A stretch of DNA of 64,000 nucleotides from Xiheimicrobium sp052034585 (lineage in GTDB: Bacteria; Myxococcota; Myxococcia; Myxococcales; Myxococcaceae): NCBI GenBank assembly GCA_052034585.1, contig JBPOIJ010000026.1:34840-98839 (forward strand), read 5' to 3'. Under the pieces are notes generated by a model. It saw only the letters and a list, made by a program, of their open reading frames with translations. It was not told the origin of the DNA and made no database searches. Positions within the stretch are counted from its first letter, which is position 1; every line of letters begins with the position of its first letter. This document shows positions 33,440-41,921 of the stretch, in pieces. The position numbers were made by a program, and so were the translations under genes.

Positions 33440-35890
33440 ATGAAGTGCGTGAGTCGAGGAGGCATGACCTGCCCATCACAAGAGGTCTTTCGACGGTTCC
33501 TCGAAGGCGGCCTCGACGAGGGTGACGACGTCGCGTCGCTCGAGCGGCACCTCGACACCTGCTCGGCCTGCGGGCCTGCGTTTCTCGAGCTCGCCCGCAC
33601 CACCCACGCCTTCACTGGACAGTCTGCGGCTGGTGGGCTCCTCGCGCGCGGGAGCTCGGTTGGTCGGCTCACCGTTCTCGAGGTGCTCGGTCGTGGTGCG
33701 AACGGCACGGTGTACGTCGCCTTCGACCCGCAGCTCGACAGGCGGGTCGCGCTGAAGGTGCTCGATGCGTGGGCGGCCAGCGAGTCGACCCGGCTCGAGC
33801 TGGTGCTCCGGGAGGCACGCGCCGGCGCTCGACTCGCCCACCCGAACATCGTGCCCGTCCACGATGCCGGGTTGCTCGGCGGAGTGCCCTTCGTCGTCAT
33901 GGAGCTCGTCGACGGGGTTCCGCTCTCGAAGTGGCTCGAGGCGCCTCGCTCGCTCCACGAGGTGCTGCGCCTGTTCTTCGACGTCGCCCACGCGCTGGCC
34001 TACGCCCATGAGGCAGGAATCGCCCACGGCGACGTCCGCTCGGCCAACGTGCTCGTCGGCACCGATGGTCGGGTGCGGTTGACCGACTTCGGGCTCTCGG
34101 CGACCGCTCACGCGACGGTGGCGGAGGACGTGAAGGCGGCCGCGGCGCTGCTCGACGGCGCGCTCGAACAGAAGGGGACGCACCTTCAGACGCCCTGGCT
34201 GCGGCACGTGCTGGAACGTGCGGCCCAAGGGCAGTTCGCCTCGATGGCGGCCATGCTCGAGGCGCTCGAGGCGCCCCGACGGCGCGTCCGCGTGTGGACT
34301 CGGGTCGCGCTCGTTGGGCTCGGCCTCCTCGTCGTCGCCGGTGTCGTTGGCTACCGCCGGCTCTCGTGCCGTCCGCCCGTCGACGCGCTCGCCGGCGTCT
34401 GGGACGACCGCTCGAAGGAGACCCTCTCTCGGGCGTTTGGCTCCCTGGAGGGCCCCTTCGCGGCGTCGACGCTCGAGCTCGTTCGCGGCGCGCTCGATCG
34501 CTGGCGGGCCAGCTGGCTCGAGGCGAGCGTGCAGTCGTGCCGCTCGAGCGCAGCGCTCGACGACCTCGCTCGCCAGCGTCGCGCCGCCTGTCTCGATGAA
34601 GCGAGAGCCCAGACGGCCGCGGTGGTGAAGGCTCTCTCGCAGGTCGACGCCTCGATGCTGGTGCGCGCCCACGCCGCGACCAGCGCGCTCGAGAGCCCGG
34701 ACCGGTGCCTCGACGACGCGAGCCTGGCGCGCGACGCGTTGCCCCTCGAGCCCACGGCGCGGGCGGCTGTCCTGGCGCTCCGGAGCCGCTTGATGGAGGC
34801 GCGCACCCTCCGGGACCTGGGACAGCTGCGGCAGGCTTCCACGGCCCTCGAAACGCTCGCCGACCTCAGCCGCGATGGTGGCGTCTCGCTGTACGCGTCG
34901 GTCGCCTTCGAGCGCGGCGCCACCCTCGGGCGCCTCGGTGACCACGAAGCGGCGGTGGCCTCGCTCGACGAAGCCATCGAGTCGGGGCTCGCCTCCCGCA
35001 ACGACGAAGCCGCCGCGCGTGCTGCGGTGCTCCTGGTGTACGAGTACGGCGTCGCGCTTCACCGGCAGCCGGAGAGCAGTCGCTCCCTCGTCCTCGCGCG
35101 TGCGCTCGTTCGCCGCCTCTCCGAGCCCACCCTCGAAGGTGGCTTGCTCGTGAACGAGGCGCTCGTCGAGGAGACGTTCGGTACCTTGGAGGGCGCGCTC
35201 GCGAGGCAACGGTCGGCCGTCGCGCGCTTCGAAGACGCAGGCATCGTCACTCCGGCGCTGGCGAACGCGCTGCAGAACGAGAGCCGCTTGTTGGTGCTGC
35301 TGGGCCGACCCGACGAAGCAGAGCAGGGGCTCACCAAGGCGCTCGCGATTCTCGAGAAGGCGCGTGGCCCCTATCACCCGAACGTCGGCGCGGCCCTCGA
35401 CGTGCTCGGCGTCATCGCGCTCGAGCGAGAGCAGTTTCCCAAGGCGGTCGAGCTGTTCGAACGCTCGATCGAGATTCATCGGGCCTCCGCCGGCGAGAAG
35501 TCGTTGCCCGTCTTCCTCGGGTTGGCAGGCCTTTCGGAAGCGCAGCGCGGCATCGGAGACCTCACCACGGCCGAAGCGAGCGCGCGAAAGGGCCTCGAGG
35601 GGCTCGAGGCGCTCACCAGCGCGACGGACGAGCGGCTGCTGGATCCGTTGCTGGCGCTGGCCGAGCTTCAGCGAGCGCGTGGCGACGTCTCTTCGCTCGA
35701 GGCGACGCTCGCGCGCATGGCCGGGTGTAAGCCTTCGAAGGACCCGCAGGTTCGCGCGAGACGGGTGCTCCTGGAGGCCGAGCTCGCCGAGACTCCCGAG
35801 AAGCGGCGTGCCCTCGCGACGAGCGGCCTCGCCGATGCTCGAGCTGGCTCCCGGGTGAGGCGGCGCCTCGAAGCCCTCGCCGCGCCGTGA
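33440..35890 (+). CDS. Membrane protein: anti-sigma-type zinc finger, minimal kinase domain, TM, TPR
   Basis: 816 residues; an alternative ATG at 33464 sits behind AGGAGG but only one base away. N-terminus: Cys11 and HLDTCSAC (His37, Cys41, Cys44), the ZAS/zf-HC2 pattern of anti-sigma factors. Residues about 76-275: kinase fold with LGRGANGTVY, VALKVL (Lys106), Glu124, HGDVRSANVL (HRD changed to HGD, Lys to Arg, Asp198 and Asn203 kept) and LTDFGLS. Only about 55 residues follow the DFG before the end of the domain, with no GTP.Y.APE segment, so the C-lobe is cut down. TM helix about 288-304. The rest is TPR repeats (CLDEARAQT..., HPNVGAALDVLGVIALERE). Possibly a pseudokinase-type anti-sigma factor. 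Confidence 0.85.
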   Translation: MKCVSRGGMTCPSQEVFRRFLEGGLDEGDDVASLERHLDTCSACGPAFLELARTTHAFTGQSAAGGLLARGSSVGRLTVLEVLGRGANGTVYVAFDPQLDRRVALKVLDAWAASESTRLELVLREARAGARLAHPNIVPVHDAGLLGGVPFVVMELVDGVPLSKWLEAPRSLHEVLRLFFDVAHALAYAHEAGIAHGDVRSANVLVGTDGRVRLTDFGLSATAHATVAEDVKAAAALLDGALEQKGTHLQTPWLRHVLERAAQGQFASMAAMLEALEAPRRRVRVWTRVALVGLGLLVVAGVVGYRRLSCRPPVDALAGVWDDRSKETLSRAFGSLEGPFAASTLELVRGALDRWRASWLEASVQSCRSSAALDDLARQRRAACLDEARAQTAAVVKALSQVDASMLVRAHAATSALESPDRCLDDASLARDALPLEPTARAAVLALRSRLMEARTLRDLGQLRQASTALETLADLSRDGGVSLYASVAFERGATLGRLGDHEAAVASLDEAIESGLASRNDEAAARAAVLLVYEYGVALHRQPESSRSLVLARALVRRLSEPTLEGGLLVNEALVEETFGTLEGALARQRSAVARFEDAGIVTPALANALQNESRLLVLLGRPDEAEQGLTKALAILEKARGPYHPNVGAALDVLGVIALEREQFPKAVELFERSIEIHRASAGEKSLPVFLGLAGLSEAQRGIGDLTTAEASARKGLEGLEALTSATDERLLDPLLALAELQRARGDVSSLEATLARMAGCKPSKDPQVRARRVLLEAELAETPEKRRALATSGLADARAGSRVRRRLEALAAP

Positions 35891-35911
35891 GCGTGTGCAG
35901 CGAGCTCCGGG

Positions 35912-36472
35912 TCAGGGGCACGGGTCGTCGCGCAAGGTGGTGAAGATGAGGTGGGTGATGGGGTGGCCTCGAGGTCCCGACACCGGGTCGAAGTGCACGC
36001 CATCGTCGCTGCGATAGAAGAGCTGCGAGGCGTAGCTGTCGCTCACCGCGACGGTCGCGCCGCCCCCGAGTGCCCAGGGCACGAAGAAGGGGTCGCTGAC
36101 GCGATAGCCGCCGTCCGGTTGTCTCACTTCCACCGGCGTCGCGCTCCAGCTGAGTCCATCGGGGCTGGTGACGCGCACCTTCTCGTTCGGAGTCTTTCGC
36201 CTTCCGTACGCGACGAACTGCGCGCCGCCGTCGGGCACTCCAGCGTCGACGGACGAGCCGCCAGCGTCGACGCCCGCGTCGAGCCCCGCATCACCGCTCC
36301 CCAGCCCCGCATCGAGGAGCGTGGCATCCGGCTCCATCATCGTCACTGCACCGTCGGGGTCGCCGATCGAAGGAGCGCTGCAGCCCGCGAAGAGGACGAG
36401 CACGCAGGCACGCGTCAGCTCGGCACCAGGAATCGACTCCAACCGTCGAGCCCGCCCGCCGCTCCCGTTCAT
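35912..36472 (-). CDS. Short lipoprotein with DAG linker and BNR-like segment
   Basis: 186 residues from ATG 36472 (GAAAGG just upstream; the ATG at 36499 has no binding site). Lipobox in VLVLFAGC, then an Asp-Ala-Gly-rich linker. The C-terminal 85 residues (RVTSPDGLSWSATPVEV, ATVAVSDSYASQLFYRSDDGVHFDPV) resemble two BNR/sialidase-type strands, fewer than a full propeller. It may be complete, or a remnant of a longer gene. It follows the MYXO-CTERM lipoprotein gene on the same strand by about 75 bases. Confidence 0.55.
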   Translation of the reverse strand: MNGSGGRARRLESIPGAELTRACVLVLFAGCSAPSIGDPDGAVTMMEPDATLLDAGLGSGDAGLDAGVDAGGSSVDAGVPDGGAQFVAYGRRKTPNEKVRVTSPDGLSWSATPVEVRQPDGGYRVSDPFFVPWALGGGATVAVSDSYASQLFYRSDDGVHFDPVSGPRGHPITHLIFTTLRDDPCP

Positions 36473-36548
36473 GCCTTTCAGCGTCACAAGTCGGCTCATG
36501 ACGGAGATGACTCACGCCGCCCGAAAGGTCGCGCGCCGTAGACTCGGT

Positions 36549-38885
36549 TCATTCGGGAGCAGGCTCGAGCTGATGCGCGGCCCCACGCTTCCGGCGTCGC
36601 ACGGCTCGAGTCACGGCGAAGCACCCGAGCCATCCGATCGACCACGAGCCGGGGACCGAGTGGCACCCCACCGCCAGCTGGCGTCGTCCAGGCTCGATGC
36701 TGGCGTCCGCTCGGTCTTCGCCCGCATCTGCCGAACCACTGTCTGCGGTGCCAGCGTCCGGTGTTCCCGCGTCCGGCGTGCCCGCGTCCGGTGTTCCTGC
36801 GTCCGGTGTTCCTGCGTCCGGTGTTCCCTCGTCGAGGTCGACGATGACGACGCGACGAGTCGAAAGGGTGGGCTCGTAGCGGTCGAAGGCGAGGCGCCAC
36901 CGCCCATCGCCGACGAACACGGGGAGTGCTCTCGGTTCGCTCCGCGTGTCGTTGCGCAGCACGATGGGCCCACTCGTGCCGCCGTCGGGCGTGAGCCACT
37001 CTCCGATCACGTCCCACTCCGTCGTGGGGTTCCACTGGAGATACGTCAGCAGGCAGCTCGTCGAGCCGCACGCAAGGTGGGGGGCATTCGCGGCCTTGCC
37101 GGAGGTGCCGATGACGCGGACCGCGGACGTCAGCTGGCCGTCTTCTCCGGCCCAGGCCACGGCGACGCCACGGTCGCGCCAGGCGAGCACGAACCGATCG
37201 TCCAAGGCGGCGACGTTGGCGAAGGCGAAGTAGTCGGTGGAGGCGGTGACCACCCCGCCGTCCGATCGAGTCGTCATCCACGAAAGCACGTTCGGCCGTT
37301 CCATCGCGACCAGCACGGCGTCTCGGCTCGCGGCGAGGTGATGGCCATTCCCCAGGGGGAGCAGCAGGTTCGCGCTGGCAATGCCCTGCCCGTCGAGCCG
37401 AACCGTCTCCACCGCGCCGTTCTCGTCCCACGACGCGGCCCAGCCCCACGGCGCGCGAACGAGCCGAGGATTGGCCACCTGCGCCGGCCGCAGCAGCGTC
37501 GTTTGCAGCCCGCCTGCTTGGTCTCGCCGCTCGAAGCGCAGCCCGGTGGCACCGTTCTCGAGCGTCGCCCAGCCTCCGTCGAGGCCCTCGGCGAGCGCCG
37601 CACCCGTGAAGCGAACACTCGCGTCGGCTTGCCCGCTCATCGGCGCGAGGAAATGGCCGTTGGGAGGGGTCTCGAACGCGACCCAGCCAGAGGTGACGCG
37701 CTCGACGAGCTGCGTTTGCCTGGAGGTGCTCACCGCGACACTCGCGCTCGCGCGCCGGCCTTGCCCGTCCAGCACCGTCAGCATCTGCGCGGCCTGGCTC
37801 GTCTCCACCAGGTTCCACTGTCCCCAGGTCATGACCTGTCGGCCGGGCGCACACGCCAGGCGCGGCTCGAAGACCCACTCCGTCGCGAGGAGCGTCGGCG
37901 TCGACGCGCTCGGTGGGCTCGAGGTGCGCGGCACCGTCGTGGTCCACACGCGAGAGGAACAACAGCCGAGCGGCTCGAGGAACACCGACAGGAACTGGCT
38001 GCCGTTGAAGCACACGGTCGGGCTCTCGCTGCCGCCGTCTCTGGGGTCGAGCCGGGCGATGACGGCGCCGGTGTTCGCGACGACCAGGAGCTGGACGCGA
38101 GCTTCGGTGCCTCCGTCAGCGAGCGCTCGTTGGGAGTCGGAGGCGACGAGGTAGCCTTCTCCGTCGGTCGCGAGCGACGACGTTTGGGGCAGGGCGGTCG
38201 GGCTCAGCACCGAGAGCGCGACGGGCCCGCCGTCGAGCGGAGCAGTCGCCAGCCAGGTCCCTCCGTCGCCGCGAAGCACGAGGGCGGTGAGAACGTTCGC
38301 CGTGCCCACGAAGTCGATGAGCGACGAGACGTCTCGCAGCGTCGTCAACGCTTGGGCGCCTCCGTCGCGAAGGACCGAGAAGACGAGGTCGCCGGTGTAC
38401 CCACCCGAGGCGAACGAGGCGCGATGGAGCGCGTCACCGACCGTCACCAGCCGACCGCCAGGCAGCGGGCCCTCGAGGCGTCCGTCGCTCCTCACGCTGA
38501 GCGCCGCGACCGTCGTGGAGTACGCGTAGCCACCGTCAGTGGCCACCAACGGTCCAGACGACTGGCCGCCGAGCGGAACGGCGCCACGGAGCTGCTCGGT
38601 TGGGCCGAGGCCTCCTCCTCCGTCGAGCACGAAGCGTCGCGAATGGAGCGACGAGAAGCCCGCGGCCTCGCGACGGGCATCCGTCCAGGTGAGGAGGCCT
38701 TCGTCCGCGGTCACCGCCGCCCGGGCGTCGTACTGCTGCCACCCAGCGGGCCGCTCGTTCGTCGTCGGCAGGTCCAAGCCTCGCTCGGGCGAGATGACCA
38801 GTGCGCTCGCTCGCCGCGAAGGAACGTCCGGCTCATGGTGACAGGCCACCACGAGCAGCATGCTCGACCACCACAGTCGCACCAT
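36549..38885 (-). CDS. Lipoprotein with propeller-like body and MYXO-CTERM-like tail
   Basis: 778 residues. MVRLWWSSMLLVVAC gives lipobox Cys15. The body (about 30-700) is beta-rich with many 'DGG' turns and segments such as VAAPWGWAAS-type and DRFVLAWRDRGVAVAWAGEDG, probably propeller blades. A spacer of five GTPDAG units is followed by a C-terminal CHSVPGSWSIGWLGC, a hydrophobic stretch and RRRKRG, the layout of the MYXO-CTERM sorting signal (TIGR03901 group). Having both a lipobox and this tail is unusual. No catalytic motif. Confidence 0.7.
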   Translation of the reverse strand: MVRLWWSSMLLVVACHHEPDVPSRRASALVISPERGLDLPTTNERPAGWQQYDARAAVTADEGLLTWTDARREAAGFSSLHSRRFVLDGGGGLGPTEQLRGAVPLGGQSSGPLVATDGGYAYSTTVAALSVRSDGRLEGPLPGGRLVTVGDALHRASFASGGYTGDLVFSVLRDGGAQALTTLRDVSSLIDFVGTANVLTALVLRGDGGTWLATAPLDGGPVALSVLSPTALPQTSSLATDGEGYLVASDSQRALADGGTEARVQLLVVANTGAVIARLDPRDGGSESPTVCFNGSQFLSVFLEPLGCCSSRVWTTTVPRTSSPPSASTPTLLATEWVFEPRLACAPGRQVMTWGQWNLVETSQAAQMLTVLDGQGRRASASVAVSTSRQTQLVERVTSGWVAFETPPNGHFLAPMSGQADASVRFTGAALAEGLDGGWATLENGATGLRFERRDQAGGLQTTLLRPAQVANPRLVRAPWGWAASWDENGAVETVRLDGQGIASANLLLPLGNGHHLAASRDAVLVAMERPNVLSWMTTRSDGGVVTASTDYFAFANVAALDDRFVLAWRDRGVAVAWAGEDGQLTSAVRVIGTSGKAANAPHLACGSTSCLLTYLQWNPTTEWDVIGEWLTPDGGTSGPIVLRNDTRSEPRALPVFVGDGRWRLAFDRYEPTLSTRRVVIVDLDEGTPDAGTPDAGTPDAGTPDAGTPDAGTADSGSADAGEDRADASIEPGRRQLAVGCHSVPGSWSIGWLGCFAVTRAVRRRKRGAAHQLEPAPE
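36745..36832 (-). repeat. 15-bp tandem repeat coding GTPDA
   Basis: Five nearly identical units (minus-strand sense Gly-Thr-Pro-Asp-Ala) form the spacer before the C-terminal sorting-like signal. Confidence 0.85.
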
Positions 38886-38972
38886 TGGAAGACCCAGCAG
38901 TCACCAAGAGTCGCACGGATGGCGAGCGCGGTGCATTCGTCGTCGGGAACTCCCAGCGCCGTGACTGGTTCC

Positions 38973-40355
38973 TCACAGCCGCTTGAAGCGCGCCTGGAAG
39001 AACCGCAGGTACTTCGGCTCGTAGATCATCTCGAGCCCCTTCACCGACTTCCGGTTCTCCCACACCGACTGCACCGACTCGACCGCCACGTCGCAGTGCG
39101 CCTGGGTGTAGACGCGCCGAGGGAAGGTGAGCCGCACCAGCTCGAGCTTCGGCCGGTGGTTCTCGCCCGTCACCTTGTCGCGCCCGGCAGAGACGATGCC
39201 GCGTTCCATCGCGCGCACCCCCGAGTCCAGGTACAGCTCGGCCGCCAACGTCTGCGCGGGGTACTGGAGCTGATCGAGCTGGGGATAGAACCGCTTCGCG
39301 TCGAGGAAGACCGCGTGCCCGCCGACCGGCTCGACGATGGGAATGCCCAGCTCCTTGAGGTGCTCGCCGACGTATTCCACCTGGCCAATGCGCGCCCGCA
39401 TGTGCGCTTCCTGCACCGCCTCTTCGATGCCCCGCGCCATCGCCTCGAGATCGCGCCCGGCCAGCCCGCCGTAGGTGTGCAAGCCCTCGAAGAGCACCAC
39501 CAGGTTTCGCGCTTCCTCGAAGATGTCCCAGTCGTTGATGGCCAGGAAGCCGCCGATGTTCACCAGCAGGTCCTTCTTGCCGCTCATCGTGCAGCCGTCC
39601 GATTGGTCGCACGTCTCCTTGAGAATGGCGGCGAGCGAGGTGTTCGCGTAGCCCTTCTCACGCTGCTGAATGAAGTACGCGTTCTCGACCGCGCGGGTCG
39701 CGTCGAGGAACACCTTGATGCCGTGCTTCTTGGTCAGCGCGCGCACCTGCTTCAGGTTCTCCATCGAGATGGGCTGGCCGCCGGCCATGTTCACCGTCGC
39801 CGCCACGCACACGTAGGGGATCTTCTTCGCCCCCACCTTGGCGATGAGCGCCTCGAGCTTGTTCAGGTCGACGTTGCCCTTGAACGGGTGCAGCGAGGTC
39901 GAGTCGTGCGCCTCGTCGATGATGACGTCGACGAACGAGCCGCCCGCGCGCTCCTGATGCGCCCGCGTCGTCGTGAAGTACATGTTCCCCGGCACCACGT
40001 CGCCTGGCTTGATGAGAATGGTCGACAGCAGGTGCTCTGCGCCGCGGCCTTGATGCGTCGGCACCAGGTGCTGGTAGCCGTAGTACTTCCGCACCGCCGC
40101 CTCGAGGTTGAAGAAGTTGCGGCTGCCCGCGTACGCCTCGTCGCCGAGCATCATCCCCGCCCACTGGTTGTCGCTCATCGCGCTCGTGCCCGAGTCCGTC
40201 AGCAGGTCGATGTAGACGTCATCGGACCTGAGGAGGAACGTGTTGAAGCCGGCCTCCTCGAGCGCCCGCGCCCGCTCGTCGCGCGTCGTCATTCGCAACG
40301 GCTCGACCATCTTGATCTTGAACGGCTCGGCCCAGGAGCGCTTCACCGGCGGCAT
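38973..40355 (-). CDS. tpl: Tyrosine phenol-lyase
   Basis: 460 residues, PLP-dependent beta-eliminating lyase that splits L-tyrosine into phenol, pyruvate and ammonia. ATG 40355 is chosen for the GGAGGT just upstream; an ORF extension of 28 residues lacks conservation. Sequence matches the Citrobacter enzyme (456 residues) along its whole length with a shift of four. PLP Lys in TMSGKKDLLVNIGG (260/261), Tyr75 in DEAYAGS, Arg104 in THQGRGAE, Arg in FPRRVYT. The residues that set tyrosine over tryptophan are kept: Thr128, Met383, Arg385 (RAMERG, where tryptophanase has V-E-I) and Phe452. So tyrosine phenol-lyase rather than tryptophanase. No leader peptide gene is seen upstream. Confidence 0.93.
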   Translation of the reverse strand: MPPVKRSWAEPFKIKMVEPLRMTTRDERARALEEAGFNTFLLRSDDVYIDLLTDSGTSAMSDNQWAGMMLGDEAYAGSRNFFNLEAAVRKYYGYQHLVPTHQGRGAEHLLSTILIKPGDVVPGNMYFTTTRAHQERAGGSFVDVIIDEAHDSTSLHPFKGNVDLNKLEALIAKVGAKKIPYVCVAATVNMAGGQPISMENLKQVRALTKKHGIKVFLDATRAVENAYFIQQREKGYANTSLAAILKETCDQSDGCTMSGKKDLLVNIGGFLAINDWDIFEEARNLVVLFEGLHTYGGLAGRDLEAMARGIEEAVQEAHMRARIGQVEYVGEHLKELGIPIVEPVGGHAVFLDAKRFYPQLDQLQYPAQTLAAELYLDSGVRAMERGIVSAGRDKVTGENHRPKLELVRLTFPRRVYTQAHCDVAVESVQSVWENRKSVKGLEMIYEPKYLRFFQARFKRL

Positions 40356-40466
40356 GTGACCTCCACGAAAAGAGAGCGCCTCTTCACTCGGCGACGCTCG
40401 AGGTGCGCTGATCTGCCTCAAACGTTCCGCGAGGGCCAACCAGCGGTGCTTCTCGTTGCCAGAACC

Positions 40467-41258
40467 TCAGCGGGGGCCGGGCGCGAGCGCGTAGCCGACG
40501 GCAGCGCCTCCGATGATGACCGCCCCGGCGATGCCCCACACCCACGGCGACTGGTACCAGGGCTTGGTGTTCACCACCGCGAGCTGTGCGGGTGCATCGG
40601 CGCCGCCTGCCCGCGCGATGGTGGCCTGCGTCGCGTCGAGCGCCTCGACGAAGTAGTACGCGGTGAAGCTCGAGTCGCCCGTCGGTGAGGGCAGCGCCGC
40701 CAGACAGCTGCCGCCCTCGCACTTCATCTCCGTCGAGGAGAACGGCCCCACCGCCTTCGCCGAGAACCGCAGCAGCACCCGCGCCACCTTCTGCTCCGGG
40801 TCCGACAGCGAGACGCGCACCACCGAGGGGCCGTCGTCGGCCTCGCGCTCCTTCACCTCGAGACGCGCGCGCGCGGCCTGGGCCTTGCGAGTGCGGGTGA
40901 GGAAGTCGACCTGCTTCTGCGCCGTGCCCGCTGGCAGACTCAGCTTCGGGTCGAGCTCGAGCGCCTCGATGGCGCGGCTGGTGGCCGTCGCTTCGTCACC
41001 CAACACGAGGTGGATGAAGCCCAGCTCGAACAGCGCGAGCGAGCGCTCCTTCACCGGCCGCTCGGGCGTCGAGAGGTAGCGTTGGTACTCGACGACCGCT
41101 TCTTCGTAGCGCAGCTGCTCCGAGAGGTTTCGCGCGTCGAGCAGGCTCTGCGGAGTGCCCGCCGCGTTCACCGCCAACACGCCGGTCGGGCTCGGCAACA
41201 CCAACCGCATCGGCGCGTCGGGCCCAGCCGCGAGCACGAGAGCGAGGAGCACGTTCAC
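40467..41258 (-). CDS. TPR-like periplasmic protein with C-terminal TM
   Basis: 263 residues. MNVLLALVLAAGPDAP may be a short signal peptide. Residues about 40-115 look TPR-like (ARNLSEQLRYEEAVVEYQRYL; SLALFELGFIHLVLGDEATATSRAIEALELDPKL). A beta region follows and a C-terminal TM helix (WVWGIAGAVIIGGAAVGYAL). This form (TPR plus terminal Gly-rich anchor) is common among uncharacterised myxobacterial envelope proteins. It precedes tyrosine phenol-lyase on the same strand by 111 bases. Confidence 0.65.
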   Translation of the reverse strand: MNVLLALVLAAGPDAPMRLVLPSPTGVLAVNAAGTPQSLLDARNLSEQLRYEEAVVEYQRYLSTPERPVKERSLALFELGFIHLVLGDEATATSRAIEALELDPKLSLPAGTAQKQVDFLTRTRKAQAARARLEVKEREADDGPSVVRVSLSDPEQKVARVLLRFSAKAVGPFSSTEMKCEGGSCLAALPSPTGDSSFTAYYFVEALDATQATIARAGGADAPAQLAVVNTKPWYQSPWVWGIAGAVIIGGAAVGYALAPGPR

Positions 41259-41300
41259 GTCGACGGTTGTCCTACGGACCGGCTGGCTTGGGAAGCGAAG

Positions 41301-41867
41301 TCAGCGCCGCTTCCAGGAGACGTGGAACCAGACCGACTCCTCGTCGAAGCGCGACACCTCGACCGTCGGGTCGACGCCCATCTCCCGCAGCGCCGCGAGG
41401 ATGATGCCCTGACAGACGTACCGCGTCGGCCCGGGCTCGTTCATCCACACCTCGTGGAGCGAGTCGCCGAGCTTGGTGACGGTGGCGTCGGAGTAGTTGT
41501 TGCCCGAGCGGAAGTTCTGCCGCGTGCGCCCGAGGGCACGCTCCGGCCCCAACACCCGAACGACTCCGAAGAGCGCCCGGCCCAAGAAGCCGTTCGAGAA
41601 GCCCTCGACGACGGCTTCTCCGAGCTTGCGCATGCCGATCTCCACTCGGTCTCGGCCGTGGAGCGTCTGCGCCGCCACCAGACAGCAGCGCGTCCACACT
41701 CCGTGCGGGTAGCCGGGGCGGAGCTTCTTGGAGAGATCGAGCCCTTGGTCGAGCAGCGCGCGCCGCAGCTCGTCCGTCATCACCGGCCCGAGCCCGGTGA
41801 CGAAGAGCCCCTCGAACGTCTGTTCGAAGACGACCCGCTCGCTCGGCGTGGCAGGTTTCTGCGTCAC
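41301..41867 (-). CDS. DUF2378 (TIGR02265) family protein
   Basis: 188 residues, no signal peptide. FEGLFVTGLGP, LRPGYPHGVWTRCCLVAAQTLH, SNGFLGRALFGVVRVLGPERALGRTRQNFRSGNNY, HEVWMNEPGPTRYVCQGII and EVSRFDEESVWFHVSW follow the conserved blocks of the TIGR02265/DUF2378 paralogous family of Myxococcales, usual length about 180-200. The fold is thought to be related to heme-NO-binding/V4R-type domains; no function is established. A second, more distant member is at 49.8 kb. Confidence 0.8.
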   Translation of the reverse strand: MTQKPATPSERVVFEQTFEGLFVTGLGPVMTDELRRALLDQGLDLSKKLRPGYPHGVWTRCCLVAAQTLHGRDRVEIGMRKLGEAVVEGFSNGFLGRALFGVVRVLGPERALGRTRQNFRSGNNYSDATVTKLGDSLHEVWMNEPGPTRYVCQGIILAALREMGVDPTVEVSRFDEESVWFHVSWKRR

Positions 41868-41921
41868 CGCGCCGACTGTAACGAGCCTCGGGCGCGGCCC
41901 AAGGAATTTACGTGGGCACCG

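Noticed and set aside
40356..40466. tnaC-like leader peptide upstream of tyrosine phenol-lyase
   Set aside because: No short frame with a ribosome binding site and Trp/Tyr/Pro codons was found in this gap.
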